Shown: one piece after another, positions 7,830 through 16,756 of the stretch
Position numbering within the stretch: the first letter of the stretch is position 1
How the letters are laid out: every line of letters begins with the position of its first letter
DNA from: Bacillus pinisoli
Lineage (GTDB): Bacteria > Bacillota > Bacilli > Bacillales > SA4
Length of the DNA stretch: 64,000 nt
Assembly: GCF_023036475.1 (NCBI RefSeq)
Contig: NZ_JAJQKI010000017.1
Location: forward strand, 1-64,000
Reading direction: 5' to 3'
Position numbers and translations under genes: made by a program
The notes under the pieces: generated by a model
What the model was told of the DNA's origin: nothing
The model's input: only the letters and a program-made list of their open reading frames with translations
The model's database searches: none

Positions 7830-8234
7830 TTAGCTACGAAGCCATTTTATCGTTAAAATTTCAGTTCCTTTACCCACTTCTGTATTAATTGAAAAATCAT
7901 CCATTAGACGCTTCACTCCTGGTAACCCAGCCCCGAGCCCCCCCGATGTAGTGTAGCCATCTTCCATAGCCCGTCTAATGTCAGCAATTCCAGGTCCTTC
8001 ATCTATAGATAGAACCTTAATTCCTTTTCGATCTACTGTAAAAACTTCCTCTATACAAATGGAACCTTTTTGGGCGTACAAATATATATTTCTTGCTAAC
8101 TCAGAGATGGCTGTTGCGATTCTCGCTTGGTCTACTGTACCAAACCCCATCTTTTTTGCGATATCTCTTCCCAATTGTCTAGCAGCTACAATGTCCCATT
8201 CTGATATAATTTTAACGCAGGATTGGACTTCCAT
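7830..8234 (-). CDS. rsbT: RsbT, stressosome kinase
   Basis: RsbT phosphorylates RsbS and RsbR in the stressosome, then leaves to activate RsbU. The 134-residue GHKL protein shows the N box ISELARNIYLYA and the G boxes DEGPGIADI and GGLGAGLPGVKRLMD. It starts three bases after rsbS ends, behind GGGGGAATAAGG. Confidence 0.95.
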   Translation of the reverse strand: MEVQSCVKIISEWDIVAARQLGRDIAKKMGFGTVDQARIATAISELARNIYLYAQKGSICIEEVFTVDRKGIKVLSIDEGPGIADIRRAMEDGYTTSGGLGAGLPGVKRLMDDFSINTEVGKGTEILTIKWLRS

Positions 8235-8236
8235 CC

Positions 8237-8593
8237 TTATTCCCCCAATTCTTGCTGAAGCTTATCGAGTCCCTTTTCTAAGTCGATTGCTGTTGGAACA
8301 TCGTTTAAGTGTATACCCAGGTCCACAAGGGTAATGGCAACAGCTGGCTGAATTCCAGTTAGTACGACCTTTGCTCCCATAAGATTGGACATACTCACTA
8401 CATCTCCGATAACTTTAGCAATAAAAGAGTCTATAATTTCTACTGAGGTTAAATCAATAACAATTCCTTTTGCTCCAGTTTCATGAATCTTTTTTAAGAG
8501 ATCCTCTTGGAATTGAATAGCTGTTTGATCATCTAGCTCCCATTGGATCGTTACTAACAGATATTGTCGTAGTTTTAATATAGGGATCTTCAT
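8237..8593 (-). CDS. rsbS: RsbS, stressosome scaffold and RsbT antagonist
   Basis: This single STAS-domain protein of 118 residues forms the stressosome core with RsbR and sequesters RsbT. The conserved phosphoacceptor region is [10 protein letters not shown] (Ser near 59). Its ATG overlaps the rsbR stop as ATGA, with GGGGAGG upstream, which indicates coupled translation. Confidence 0.95.
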   Translation of the reverse strand: MKIPILKLRQYLLVTIQWELDDQTAIQFQEDLLKKIHETGAKGIVIDLTSVEIIDSFIAKVIGDVVSMSNLMGAKVVLTGIQPAVAITLVDLGIHLNDVPTAIDLEKGLDKLQQELGE

Positions 8594-9426
8594 TTTACTT
8601 CCTCCCCTAACGTGCTAACAATTTCTCGATTTGTCATATTCAATGCAGTTTCAAGACCTTTTTTCAAAGAGTTCTTTGTGACAATATGACTTAAATCTAT
8701 CCCTAGATTAATAATTGTTTGAGCAATTTCAGGTCGGATTCCTACAATTAAGCATTTCGTTCCTACTAATCTTACGGCTTCTGCTGCTTGGATAATATGA
8801 TGAGCAACCATTGTGTCTACTACAGGTACTCCCGTAATATCAATTAGCACGACTTCTGAACGGTGTTTGACAACACCTTGCAATAAATTCTCCATAATCT
8901 TCCTTGCTCGGTCCGTATCAATTGTTCCTATTAATGGCATCACCGTAATGTTCTCATATACCGGAATAAGTGGTGCAGAAAGTTCTTGAAGGGCCATTTT
9001 TTGCATGGTCACCGTATGCTCCCATGACCCTGAGTAATGGTTCACCATATGATTGATAATAGAATCAATCCATTCACTTACATCGTTCATGATCCGTAAC
9101 TGCCCTACAGGCTCAACTTTTTGGTCCTGTAACCATAATTGAATGACCTTTCTGAATTGTTGTAACCCTTCCGTAATATAGCTAAGCGGCCACCCTAGTC
9201 TAATTATTCTCTCTGAGAAATCATTTAGTTGAACCGAGAGCTGTTCTTTTGGTAGCTCAATATCACGGATAATAAGGTCTATAAATTCTCTACTTGTGGT
9301 TAGGAATAATTGATCGGAAACAACTCGTAAACTTTTTTCATTTCCAATTACTTTTATTTCTTCTAGCCATCTTGCAACTATTTCTTCTTGGTTTTCTCGT
9401 ATGAGTGCAAGTAAAAACGTATCCAT
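8590..9426 (-). CDS. rsbR: RsbR, stressosome sensor co-antagonist
   Basis: RsbR has an N-terminal non-heme globin-like sensor domain (about 1-140) and a C-terminal STAS domain (about 155-275). The STAS threonines phosphorylated by RsbT correspond to those in VVDTMVAHH and EIAQTI. It is the first gene of the operon and the only RsbR paralogue in this window. Length (278) matches the family. The ribosome binding site is GGGGGAGT. Confidence 0.95.
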   Translation of the reverse strand: MDTFLLALIRENQEEIVARWLEEIKVIGNEKSLRVVSDQLFLTTSREFIDLIIRDIELPKEQLSVQLNDFSERIIRLGWPLSYITEGLQQFRKVIQLWLQDQKVEPVGQLRIMNDVSEWIDSIINHMVNHYSGSWEHTVTMQKMALQELSAPLIPVYENITVMPLIGTIDTDRARKIMENLLQGVVKHRSEVVLIDITGVPVVDTMVAHHIIQAAEAVRLVGTKCLIVGIRPEIAQTIINLGIDLSHIVTKNSLKKGLETALNMTNREIVSTLGEEVK

Positions 9427-9470
9427 ACATGACTCCCCCTCAATTAAAACAATTCTATTGCACCCTTTTA

Positions 9471-9584
9471 TATAGGCTCTTTTCTAAAACTTTGTTGCTT
9501 TCAATCTAATCTTTCAGCAATCTCGCCATATTCCGGCTTTTGGGATTTTTACGAAAGCAACAATCTTTACGAAAACAGCCTATA
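9471..9584 (+). repeat. Dispersed palindromic repeat, copy 1 (short form)
   Basis: The copy begins TATAGGCTCTTTTCTAAAAC and ends GAAAACAGCCTATA, with imperfect inverted ends that share TTGTTGCTTTC/GAAAGCAACAA. An internal CCGGCTTTTGGGATTTTTACG block is shared with copies at 11924 and 55852. It lies in the 486-bp rsbR-ndoA interval, within the probable rsbR leader. Confidence 0.8.
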
Positions 9585-9620
9585 TATATATATGTTCAAA
9601 AGGTACAAATATCTAAATCT

Positions 9621-9649
9621 ATTATTCCATTGATGTAATCTTCTTTCAA
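9621..9649 (-). promoter_or_regulatory. Candidate promoter of the rsbR operon
   Basis: TTGAAA (9644-9649) and AATAAT (9621-9626) are 17 bases apart on the minus strand. If used, the operon has a leader of about 190 bases that includes repeat copy 1. The match is moderate and the region is AT-rich, so a chance hit is possible. A perfect 9-bp inverted repeat at 9676-9698 lies just upstream. I see no gene in 9427-9912. Confidence 0.4.
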
Positions 9650-9857
9650 ATTCTTTAACCTAATTGGTAATATTTTTCTTATACATTACGTATAAGAATC
9701 TACCTTTATGGCTATGTTAGTTTTTTTCTAATTAATTTTGTATTAGTGAGTTTAATGCAAGTAACCTGTCGTTACATTGCGCTACCATTAAAAACTATGT
9801 TAAAAAAGGATAATCTTAACGAAGAGCACTTTACTTATAAGACTTTTAGGAGAAGAA

Positions 9858-9895
9858 AATAAATAAAGCTGCTTAGAAAAAATTCTAAACAGCTT
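9858..9895 (-). terminator. Terminator after ndoA
   Basis: Arms 866-878 and 883-895 of this kilobase (13 bp, one mismatch, 4-base loop) fold into a hairpin on the minus strand. A T-rich tail follows. It lies 18 bases after the ndoA stop and isolates the toxin-antitoxin unit from the sigB operon. Confidence 0.75.
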
Positions 9896-9912
9896 CACAT
9901 ATGATCTTATTA

Positions 9913-10263
9913 TTAAAAATCGATGAGTCCGAGACTGATCTGCAAGCCTTCGTCCACTTTTTCCATCATTTCATCGTCTAGATGCGTGATTTTGTCCGTC
10001 AATCGTTGCTTATCAATTGTTCGAATTTGTTCTAATAAAATGACAGAGTCACGCTCAAATCCATATCGCTTGGCATCAATCTCAACATGAGTTGGTAGCT
10101 TTGCTTTTTGGATTTGGGCAGTTATTGCTGCAACAATAACTGTGGGACTAAACCGATTCCCAATATCGTTTTGAAGAACAAGTACAGGCCTTACGCCGCC
10201 TTGCTCAGAACCAACAACTGGGGAAAGGTCAGCAAAATAAACGTCACCACGTTTAACAATCAA
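9913..10263 (-). CDS. ndoA: EndoA/MazF toxin endoribonuclease
   Basis: This 116-residue PemK/MazF-family RNase is very close to B. subtilis EndoA, which cleaves RNA at UACAU. It shows the family start [20 protein letters not shown], the RPVLVLQND strand and the C-terminal [13 protein letters not shown] helix. It is encoded four bases after its antitoxin gene, in the usual alr-ndoAI-ndoA-rsbR order. Confidence 0.96.
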   Translation of the reverse strand: MIVKRGDVYFADLSPVVGSEQGGVRPVLVLQNDIGNRFSPTVIVAAITAQIQKAKLPTHVEIDAKRYGFERDSVILLEQIRTIDKQRLTDKITHLDDEMMEKVDEGLQISLGLIDF

Positions 10264-10267
10264 AGGA

Positions 10268-10552
10268 TTACCCCCCGCTTACTAGGCGTTCAACGGTGTG
10301 ATCTGCTTCTTCTTCAGCAAGGAATGCTTCGGATGCAATATTCAAGTTGATTTTAGCCATCTCCATATAGCCTCGTCTCATAGACTCACGAATATGGCGT
10401 TTTTTTCTTTCTCTCAAATACATCTTCGTTGCTTGATAAATGATGTCACTATGACTACCGTTTTCCTGTTTTATGATCCCATCTAATTCACTGATTAATT
10501 GTTGAGGTAAACGCACAATTATCTCAGTAGTTGTTGCACTAGAATCGGACAC
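10268..10552 (-). CDS. ndoAI: EndoAI/MazE antitoxin
   Basis: This ribbon-helix-helix antitoxin neutralises EndoA. The N-terminal RHH ([18 protein letters not shown]) binds DNA, and the C terminus ([15 protein letters not shown] ... TVERLVSGG) contacts the toxin. The frame extends to an ATG at 10558 only three bases after GGAGG. I prefer the GTG at 10552, nine bases downstream, which gives an N terminus (VSDSSA) like the B. subtilis protein. The protein has 94 residues. Confidence 0.93.
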   Translation of the reverse strand: MSDSSATTTEIIVRLPQQLISELDGIIKQENGSHSDIIYQATKMYLRERKKRHIRESMRRGYMEMAKINLNIASEAFLAEEEADHTVERLVSGG

Positions 10553-10702
10553 AAACATACACCTCCACCATCAACTACACACACATATTTTAATCCATTT
10601 TTAATCATATCACCTAATAGTCGATTTTGCAAAGTCCTTCTGCAAATCCTACCATATTATCTATTTACCATAACAAAATTATACATTGAATTGTATTTTT
10701 CC

Positions 10703-11890
10703 TTATTCGTCCTGCTTTACAAATTGAAGGATTGGATTGTTAACTTCTACAATACAATTATTTTCGATATATACTCTAGGTACACGATTACCAATCATAC
10801 ATGGGATTTCGTAATTAATGGTGTGAAGTTCACTTGCTATTTCATCTATTGAAATAGTGTGGTTTAACTGACTTCCAATAAGTGTAACCCTTGTGCCTAT
10901 CTCAACCTCTCTTGGAAGCCTAATCATAAATTGATCCATACAGATCCTTCCGAGAATAGGTGTGCGTTCACCATTAATCAGCACTTCTCGATTACTAAGT
11001 CGCCGAAACCAGCCATCTGCATAACCCATTGGTACCGTTCCAATCCATTCATTACGTTCAGCTGTATAGGTGGCACCGTAACTTATACTTTCACCTGCTT
11101 TTATTTCCTTTACATGTGTTAATCGACTATGAAGGGAAAAAGCCTCTTTTAATTCAAAAGGCAGTATGTTCTTCATTTCAATGGACGGTGATAAACCATA
11201 CATAGAAATGCCCATCCGAACGGCATTAAATAATTTGGTTGGAAAGCGAAGACCTGTTGCACTGTTTCCACAATGAATAATTGGAACTTCTATCGATAAA
11301 GACGAAATCATATCAACCGCCTCTACAAACTTTGAATACTGCTTATCAAAATAAATAGTGTCTATTTCATCCGCGGTAGCAAAGTGTGTATAGAGTCCTT
11401 CTAGTGAAAACAACGGGTTCTCCTGAACAGCTAGGGCAATACGACGAAGCTCATCCAATGTTTTTGCTCCAAGTCTATTCATCCCAGTATCATATTTCAC
11501 ATGGATGTTTAAAGGTAGTTCAGTCTGCAGACCCTTTGTCTTTTGAAGCCAATCTTCTTGGAAAACAGTTAGTGAGATATTATGTTCTGCAGCAATCACG
11601 GCATCTTCCGGTCGAGTCACGCCTAAAACAAGGATTGGTTCGGCAATTCCTCCTTTTCTTAAGGCTAAAGCTTCGTCCAGTATTGCCACTGCCAAAACCG
11701 AAGCACCTGCTTTAATCGCGGTTTTAGCCACTTCAAGATCACCATGACCATAAGCGTTTGCTTTCACTACAGCTATAATACGAGTTGATGAACCAAGATA
11801 TTCTCGCATGTTACAAATATTTTCATAAACATTAGTTAAGGAAACCTCCACCCATGTATCTCTATAGAAAGGGGACAAAGCCAATATCAT
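10703..11890 (-). CDS. alr: Alanine racemase
   Basis: Alr interconverts L- and D-alanine with PLP and supplies D-Ala for peptidoglycan. The PLP lysine is K43 in VVKANAYGHG. The C-terminal domain contains the catalytic tyrosine in ISYGATYTAE. Length of 395 is normal. It lies upstream of ndoAI as in B. subtilis. The ATG at 11890 is only three bases from AAGGAAG, so the TTG two codons later may be the real start; the effect is minor. Confidence 0.95.
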   Translation of the reverse strand: MILALSPFYRDTWVEVSLTNVYENICNMREYLGSSTRIIAVVKANAYGHGDLEVAKTAIKAGASVLAVAILDEALALRKGGIAEPILVLGVTRPEDAVIAAEHNISLTVFQEDWLQKTKGLQTELPLNIHVKYDTGMNRLGAKTLDELRRIALAVQENPLFSLEGLYTHFATADEIDTIYFDKQYSKFVEAVDMISSLSIEVPIIHCGNSATGLRFPTKLFNAVRMGISMYGLSPSIEMKNILPFELKEAFSLHSRLTHVKEIKAGESISYGATYTAERNEWIGTVPMGYADGWFRRLSNREVLINGERTPILGRICMDQFMIRLPREVEIGTRVTLIGSQLNHTISIDEIASELHTINYEIPCMIGNRVPRVYIENNCIVEVNNPILQFVKQDE

Positions 11891-11923
11891 ACACTTCCTT
11901 AATATCTAAAGGTATTTTTCATA

Positions 11924-12118
11924 GGCTCTTTTCTAAAACTTTGTTGTTTTTTTAACCTACTTTATCCGAAGTTAAGCCTCTTCTAAACAACGAAATTACG
12001 TGTTTTTCGTTTTAGAAAAGAGCGACTTTCTAGATGAAAAGTAGAAGACATTATACTAGTAAGTAAAAATCCGGCTTTTGGAATTTTTACGAAAGCAACA
12101 ATTTATACGAAAAGAGCC
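11924..12118 (+). repeat. Dispersed palindromic repeat, copy 2 (long form)
   Basis: This 195-bp copy begins GGCTCTTTTCTAAAACTTTG and ends GAAAGCAACAATTTATACGA AAAGAGCC (28-bp imperfect inverted ends). Internally it shares ACTAGTAAGTAAAAATCCGG with the copy at 55852 and has its own internal hairpin ending TTTAGAAAAGAG. It lies upstream of alr. Confidence 0.85.
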
Positions 12119-12211
12119 TTTTTATATGTTAAATTATTTAACACCGTACCCTTAATGTCAAACATGAATCATAAGTTGTCATGTTCTATGTGGAGCTCCT
12201 TATAATGGTGT

Positions 12212-12330
12212 TATCAGTAAATAGGAGCACTATATCAGGAAAAATAGAGATTATATCAGCAAAGTTACCTCATATATCCTGAAAAATTGCATTTTATCAG
12301 CAATTCTTCCCATTTTATCAGGAATTCCTG
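12212..12330. repeat. Six-unit 21-bp-phased TATCAG array
   Basis: TATCAG, or TATCCTG in one unit, begins at 12212, 12233, 12254, 12275, 12295 and 12316, with spacings of 21, 21, 21, 20 and 21 bases. Most units continue as G/C-A-A. The intervening bases are not conserved, so this is a phased short motif and not a simple tandem repeat. It lies between the ydcC-like gene's terminator and repeat copy 2. Confidence 0.75.
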
Positions 12331-12335
12331 AATTA

Positions 12336-12370
12336 CCTAAAAATAGACCCAACATTGTGCTGGGTCTATT
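12336..12370 (-). terminator. Terminator after the ydcC-like gene
   Basis: AATAGACCCA (12342-12351) and TGGGTCTATT (12361-12370) form a perfect 10-bp stem. On the minus strand a T-rich tail follows. It begins 12 bases after the stop codon at 12383. Confidence 0.85.
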
Positions 12371-12382
12371 CATCATTGCATC

Positions 12383-13399
12383 TTATTTAACTGACTGACC
12401 TTGAACAGACTTTGCAACCATAATCATCTCATCTTGAGAAAGGTCATTGGATGCAATCATAAAGTCAACACCATTATGTGACCATGATAAAGAATTTTCT
12501 GTAAGAGCTCCAACTGTGAAACCTAAATCTACTGGTTCACCGCTTACCATTGAAGTTGTAGTTACAGTTGCTACACTTGCACGCTCTTGAATTAAAGTAA
12601 AGGATTTACCTTCTCCACCATATGATAGGATCAGTCGTTTACCTTCTTCAGTCTTAACTTCCTTCTCACCAATAATTTTTACCCCATCTGGTAAATCAAA
12701 TGGATATAAAACTTCAAATGGTGTGTTTTGTTCTTGACCCGCCATTGTTGGCACATCAATTTGAGCAGCCGTCATGTTACGGTTCATATCAAATGCACCT
12801 TCATCAAAGCTTGCATTTAACTCAACACTTGTAAATTCAACCAGCAATAATGGGTTACGATCTGGGTCCATTACCTTTACCCCAACAGGCGTTAAATCTT
12901 TCTTGTTAAAAGTAATTTCCTGTACTGGGATGGCTTTGCTATTTTTATAATTAGTTTTTGTTTCAAATACATAGTGATCTTCAGTCGCTTTAAACACTGC
13001 TTCCTTGTCACTTAAGATATCTTTTACTAATGATTCATAGAGATAAGCTTGACTGCTATTTAGCGGCCAGTCACTTTGGAAACGGAAGCTCTTATTTAAT
13101 GCAGGTGTTAATACAAATACACCCTCATCATTGCGCAAGATCATTTGACTTTGATCTTTTTGTACATTTTTTAAATCTACCTTGTAATAATGTGGTTTAG
13201 AATGCCAGATGCCAACATCATACACTTGTTCTTCTGATCCAGTTTGTAAGGTCATTTTGGCTGTTGCTTTATAGCCTGAAATTTCCTCCATCTTAGTACC
13301 TAATGCTTTGACTACATCCTCTTGACTCTTTTCTCCACACCCTGCTAAAGCAAGGACAACTAGCATTGCTAGTAAAACGAAACCTAACTTCTTTCGCAT
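12383..13399 (-). CDS. YdcC-like LolA/RseB-fold lipoprotein
   Basis: This 338-residue lipoprotein has a signal peptide with lipobox LALAGC, so it should be anchored outside the membrane by Cys21. The body resembles B. subtilis YdcC: an N-terminal LolA/RseB-like beta domain (about 25-220) and a C-terminal DUF4367-like part (about 230-338). The family is often linked to sporulation or envelope functions, but no biochemical role is established. It lies between acpS and alr as in B. subtilis. Confidence 0.8.
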   Translation of the reverse strand: MRKKLGFVLLAMLVVLALAGCGEKSQEDVVKALGTKMEEISGYKATAKMTLQTGSEEQVYDVGIWHSKPHYYKVDLKNVQKDQSQMILRNDEGVFVLTPALNKSFRFQSDWPLNSSQAYLYESLVKDILSDKEAVFKATEDHYVFETKTNYKNSKAIPVQEITFNKKDLTPVGVKVMDPDRNPLLLVEFTSVELNASFDEGAFDMNRNMTAAQIDVPTMAGQEQNTPFEVLYPFDLPDGVKIIGEKEVKTEEGKRLILSYGGEGKSFTLIQERASVATVTTTSMVSGEPVDLGFTVGALTENSLSWSHNGVDFMIASNDLSQDEMIMVAKSVQGQSVK

Positions 13400-13477
13400 A
13401 ATTTTCAGCCCCTTTGTCTCATACTAAATAATTGCTTCCCAATAGACTATATGAGACAAAGTATCACAATATGCAGA

Positions 13478-13837
13478 CTAGCTTGACGAGCTTTCAATAA
13501 TTACTTGAGCAACTGCATAGTCCTTACTATGTGAAATGGACAAATGTACGCCATTCTCTAGGGGTTTCGCGATATAAGGCTTCCCCTTTTCATCTTGTAA
13601 AATTTCTATATCAATAAACTGCAAACCCACTCCAATTCCTGTTCCCATCGCCTTTGAAAAAGCTTCCTTCGCAGCAAATCTCCCCGCTAGATACTCATAT
13701 TTTCTCCGGTCCGTTAGCGTATTCCAGACACTTCTTTCACCTTCTGTTAAAATGCGGTCAACAAATTTAGGCGTCTTCTCTAATAAAGTTTCTATTCTTT
13801 TTATTTCTACGATATCTATACCTATTCCCTTAATCAT
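13478..13837 (-). CDS. acpS: Holo-acyl-carrier-protein synthase
   Basis: AcpS transfers 4'-phosphopantetheine from CoA to the acyl carrier protein. This 119-residue trimeric-type enzyme has the two metal-binding signatures, GIDIVE with D8 and [12 protein letters not shown] with E58. The open frame continues upstream to 13981, but that 48-residue extension is translated repeat DNA (copy 3). I therefore take the ATG at 13837, with AGAGGA upstream. Confidence 0.95.
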   Translation of the reverse strand: MIKGIGIDIVEIKRIETLLEKTPKFVDRILTEGERSVWNTLTDRRKYEYLAGRFAAKEAFSKAMGTGIGVGLQFIDIEILQDEKGKPYIAKPLENGVHLSISHSKDYAVAQVIIESSSS

Positions 13838-13867
13838 TGGATCCTCTTTTCTTAAGGCTTTTTTTAA

Positions 13868-13928
13868 AAGCTCTTTTCTAGAACTTTGTTGCTTATTGCT
13901 TTCTACAATAAATATATAGAAAAGAGCC
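13868..13928 (+). repeat. Dispersed palindromic repeat, copy 3 (minimal form)
   Basis: This 61-bp copy keeps the outer ends AGCTCTTTTCTAGAACTTTG and TATAGAAAAGAGC and the TTGTTGCTT block but has lost the interior. It lies between the divergent acpS and rhomboid genes. Confidence 0.75.
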
Positions 13929-14028
13929 TTCCTTAAAGTTTTTTCAATAAAAGCTATCATGTAGGAGTAGTTACTACACATATGATAAAATTAAAACAAG
14001 TTATTGATAGAAAAGGAGTCGTTTACAC

Positions 14029-14757
14029 ATGTTTTTACGAACGGAAAACTTTCGGACGTTCCTTCAGTTTTATCCTATTGTATCATTTTTAGTAGCACTC
14101 CATTTTGTTTTATGGATATGGATTAGCTTCGGATTACCTGGAGGACGCTTCTTACTAGAGACAATGGTAGGATATAATATGTTTATTGAGCAGGGTGAAT
14201 GGTGGAGATTATTCACACCAATTGTCCTTCATGCAAGCTTCGGTCATGTTTTATTCAATTCTTTCTCCCTTGTTTTATTTGGTCCAGCATTAGAACGTTT
14301 ACTTGGGAGGAACAAGTTCCTACTGGCTTATGTCGGATCAGCATTTATTGCAAATGTTGCTACGTATTTATTAGAACCTTCATACTTTAGTCATGTTGGT
14401 GCATCTGGAGCCATTTATGGGCTATTCGGAATATATCTATATATGGTTATACTCCGAAAGGATTTAATTGACCAGGCAAACTCTCAAATTGTTATCACAA
14501 TCTTAGTAATCGGATTAATCATGACGTTTGTAAATGGCAACATCAACGTTCTTGGTCATATATTCGGATTTGTGGGCGGTGCAATACTTGCTCCACTTGT
14601 TTTACCGAAAAGAAGAGGGTACTACACTCATGCCTCGACAGTTTCAAATTTCTCTTTTAGAAGATTATTTGCCACCATGCCACGCAAACTAGATAAGAGA
14701 ACAATTATTTGGATGATCCTTGGAATCCTTATTATTCTAGGCATGATTACTCGCTAA
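14029..14757 (+). CDS. Rhomboid-family intramembrane serine protease
   Basis: This 242-residue polytopic membrane protein has the rhomboid catalytic dyad, Ser126 in VGASGAIYGLFG and His177 in VLGHIFGF. Upstream are the WWRLFTPIVLH motif (58-68) and HxxxN in a membrane helix (GHVLFNS). Six core helices are predicted by eye, plus a C-terminal hydrophobic segment. It corresponds in position to B. subtilis YdcA, but substrates are unknown. The start has AAGGAGTC upstream. It is the only plus-strand gene in this block apart from cmpA. Confidence 0.85.
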   Translation: MFLRTENFRTFLQFYPIVSFLVALHFVLWIWISFGLPGGRFLLETMVGYNMFIEQGEWWRLFTPIVLHASFGHVLFNSFSLVLFGPALERLLGRNKFLLAYVGSAFIANVATYLLEPSYFSHVGASGAIYGLFGIYLYMVILRKDLIDQANSQIVITILVIGLIMTFVNGNINVLGHIFGFVGGAILAPLVLPKRRGYYTHASTVSNFSFRRLFATMPRKLDKRTIIWMILGILIILGMITR

Positions 14758-14783
14758 TAGGCAAATACCTTCTTAAACGACTA

Positions 14784-14811
14784 AAAAAGCAACCTATAAA
14801 GGTTGCTTTTT
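14784..14811. terminator. Bidirectional terminator, rhomboid / ydbT
   Basis: AAAAAGCAACC and GGTTGCTTTTT form a stem around TATAAA, with A- and T-runs on both sides. It serves the rhomboid gene on plus. On minus it overlaps the last codons of ydbT. Confidence 0.85.
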
Positions 14812-16221
14812 CTCATAGGAATACCATTGATAGAGCTGGTTCGCATCTTCTTCAGCTACATCCACTACCTTGAAGTGCTTGCCTGCAAGCTTCGATTGTG
14901 TAGAGATGACGATTGACGCGAGCCTATTCTTCTTTTGGAAAAAGGAATGTACCAAGTGAAAAGCTTGGATTCTATTCTTCTTCGCATAAACGGTATGACG
15001 ATTGATGAATCGATATTGCAAAAGAAGTCGATGATCTAACAACACCCAGCCCGCTTCCTTATACATTTGTATCCCTAATAACACACTAATGGGAAGAATC
15101 ATTAAACTTAAATATCCCCACGGATTAAGCAAGAAACAAACCGCAACACTTACTATTAACGCCGGAATCAATAGTCGAAGAATATATCTCTTTTTTGCTC
15201 TTTTTGGTAGAGGATTCACTGCTTCTTCAACTATAAAATCTGGGGTAAACCGTTCGAGTATGTACCTCACATCTTTTTTATGAATAAGGGGGAGTAAATA
15301 CGTAGAGAGGTCTTCTTTTTTATCCATTGCCCCTCCGGCTACCTCGATATAGATGCTAGCGTATCCAATCAATTGACGAATCATATTTTCTTGAATTCGT
15401 ACTGCTTGTACACGTTTAATCGGTATGGTCATTTCTCTTTTCTCTAACAATCCTCTTGTTATAAAAAGATTCTCTCCCTTTTTCACTAACTTATAATTTC
15501 CAAACTTAATTAATGCACTTGCAATAGAGAATACCCATGCAAAGAGGATAATCATGCTAATCCCAACCGCAATAAGAATAAAGCTTGAGCCTACGATATT
15601 TTTTGCAAAACCGTACACATAATCATAAGGGATCATATCATCTAACTGTGTAAAGAAAGCAAATAAAGCTGAAAGAACGACACCTATTCCACCAGACGTC
15701 GTTGCCATTATTAAAATGTCTTTTGGAGAAAGAGTGATTTGCTCATATTTCTCGTCCGATCCTGCCTCTTCTTCTAACGATCGTTTGGATAGGGCTATCT
15801 TCAACTCTTCTGCATCTTCTTTTGTGACAGCCGAAAGCACCGCCTCTGCTTCGTCTCCTCCTCCAGCTGTTTCTACCTGCAGCTTTACTAATCCAAAAAG
15901 TCGCTGAATGACGCCAGAAGTTATATCAATAGATTGAATTCTTTCAAGTGGAATATACCGTTTTTTACGTACAATCACACCAAATTCTATCCTCAACTCT
16001 TCATTTTCCACTCGATAAGAAAAACGAAGCCAAGATAGAATGCCGTAAATGAGCATGCCGACTATAATGACAAACATTCCCACAAGGTAGATTGAACCAA
16101 AAAAACCATCCCCTCCGCCACCAACAAACAGAAATACAATGAGGGGAACAGCTAGTTCTCTGAGTGAGCGGATAAATCGCAGCAACACCGCGATGGGATG
16201 TAACCTCTTTTTATTAATCAT
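14794..16221 (-). CDS. ydbT: YdbT-like bacterial PH-domain membrane protein
   Basis: The protein has about 475 residues and three bacterial PH (bPH2/DUF304) units separated by paired membrane segments near 15-60, 165-240 and 345-385. Each PH unit has the signature of an R/K-R-Y-I-P-L-x-R-I-Q strand (KKRYIPLERIQSIDITSG). In B. subtilis YdbS-YdbT confer resistance to the antibiotic peptide from B. amyloliquefaciens and belong to the SigW regulon. I use the ATG at 16221 because the one at 16227 abuts GGTGG. It overlaps ydbS. Confidence 0.85.
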   Translation of the reverse strand: MINKKRLHPIAVLLRFIRSLRELAVPLIVFLFVGGGGDGFFGSIYLVGMFVIIVGMLIYGILSWLRFSYRVENEELRIEFGVIVRKKRYIPLERIQSIDITSGVIQRLFGLVKLQVETAGGGDEAEAVLSAVTKEDAEELKIALSKRSLEEEAGSDEKYEQITLSPKDILIMATTSGGIGVVLSALFAFFTQLDDMIPYDYVYGFAKNIVGSSFILIAVGISMIILFAWVFSIASALIKFGNYKLVKKGENLFITRGLLEKREMTIPIKRVQAVRIQENMIRQLIGYASIYIEVAGGAMDKKEDLSTYLLPLIHKKDVRYILERFTPDFIVEEAVNPLPKRAKKRYILRLLIPALIVSVAVCFLLNPWGYLSLMILPISVLLGIQMYKEAGWVLLDHRLLLQYRFINRHTVYAKKNRIQAFHLVHSFFQKKNRLASIVISTQSKLAGKHFKVVDVAEEDANQLYQWYSYEKKQPL

Positions 16222-16693
16222 GCTCATCCACCACTTTTGCTAGCGTTGAAATCCGATCTCTCAGTTGCTCTGCCTCTTCCTCATCTAGCGCAGGGATTTC
16301 ATGAATCGTCGCTGCTGTTGAAATGGTAACAGTAGCTAATTGATATCTTCTAAGCAGCGGTCCTTGTTGAGTATCTACATGTTGAACCCTTACCATCGGA
16401 ATTAATGTTCTTTTTACCACAAATACTCCATGCTGAATATCAATTTCCGATTCATGTACCTCATATCTCCACTTTTTCCACTGCCATTTCGGGTAAAACC
16501 AAACCGAAAAGATCGATAGTAATAGAACGAATATTATTAATACAATACCGATGAAAATTGGCCAATCAAAAAACAGGGTGACAATCAAAACAGCAATAGC
16601 CACTAGTAAAAAGAATACCATGGACATGGCCGATGAGATTCTCCATACAACGAGTGCACGGTTACTTAATTTATTAAATGGTTCCTTTCTCAT
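16214..16693 (-). CDS. ydbS: YdbS-like PH-domain membrane protein
   Basis: This 159-residue partner of YdbT has two N-terminal membrane helices (about 20-65) followed by one bPH2 domain (KWQWKKWRYEVHESEIDIQH ... LIPMVRVQHVDTQQG). It is translated just before ydbT with overlapping ends, so the two probably act as a complex. The start follows AAGGAGCG. I found no clear SigW promoter in the 63 bases upstream. Confidence 0.85.
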   Translation of the reverse strand: MRKEPFNKLSNRALVVWRISSAMSMVFFLLVAIAVLIVTLFFDWPIFIGIVLIIFVLLLSIFSVWFYPKWQWKKWRYEVHESEIDIQHGVFVVKRTLIPMVRVQHVDTQQGPLLRRYQLATVTISTAATIHEIPALDEEEAEQLRDRISTLAKVVDEHD

Positions 16694-16756
16694 AAATACG
16701 CTCCTTACATTTAATCAATCTAACCTTACTATAACTAGGAACATATTTCCATTCAA

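Noticed and set aside
12212-12330. CRISPR array
   Set aside because: The repeated part is only about 6-8 bases and the unit is 21 bases, far too short for repeat plus spacer; no cas genes are present.
13838-13981. 48-codon N-terminal extension of acpS
   Set aside because: It is translated repeat DNA (copy 3); the family start [11 protein letters not shown] and a ribosome binding site are at 13837.
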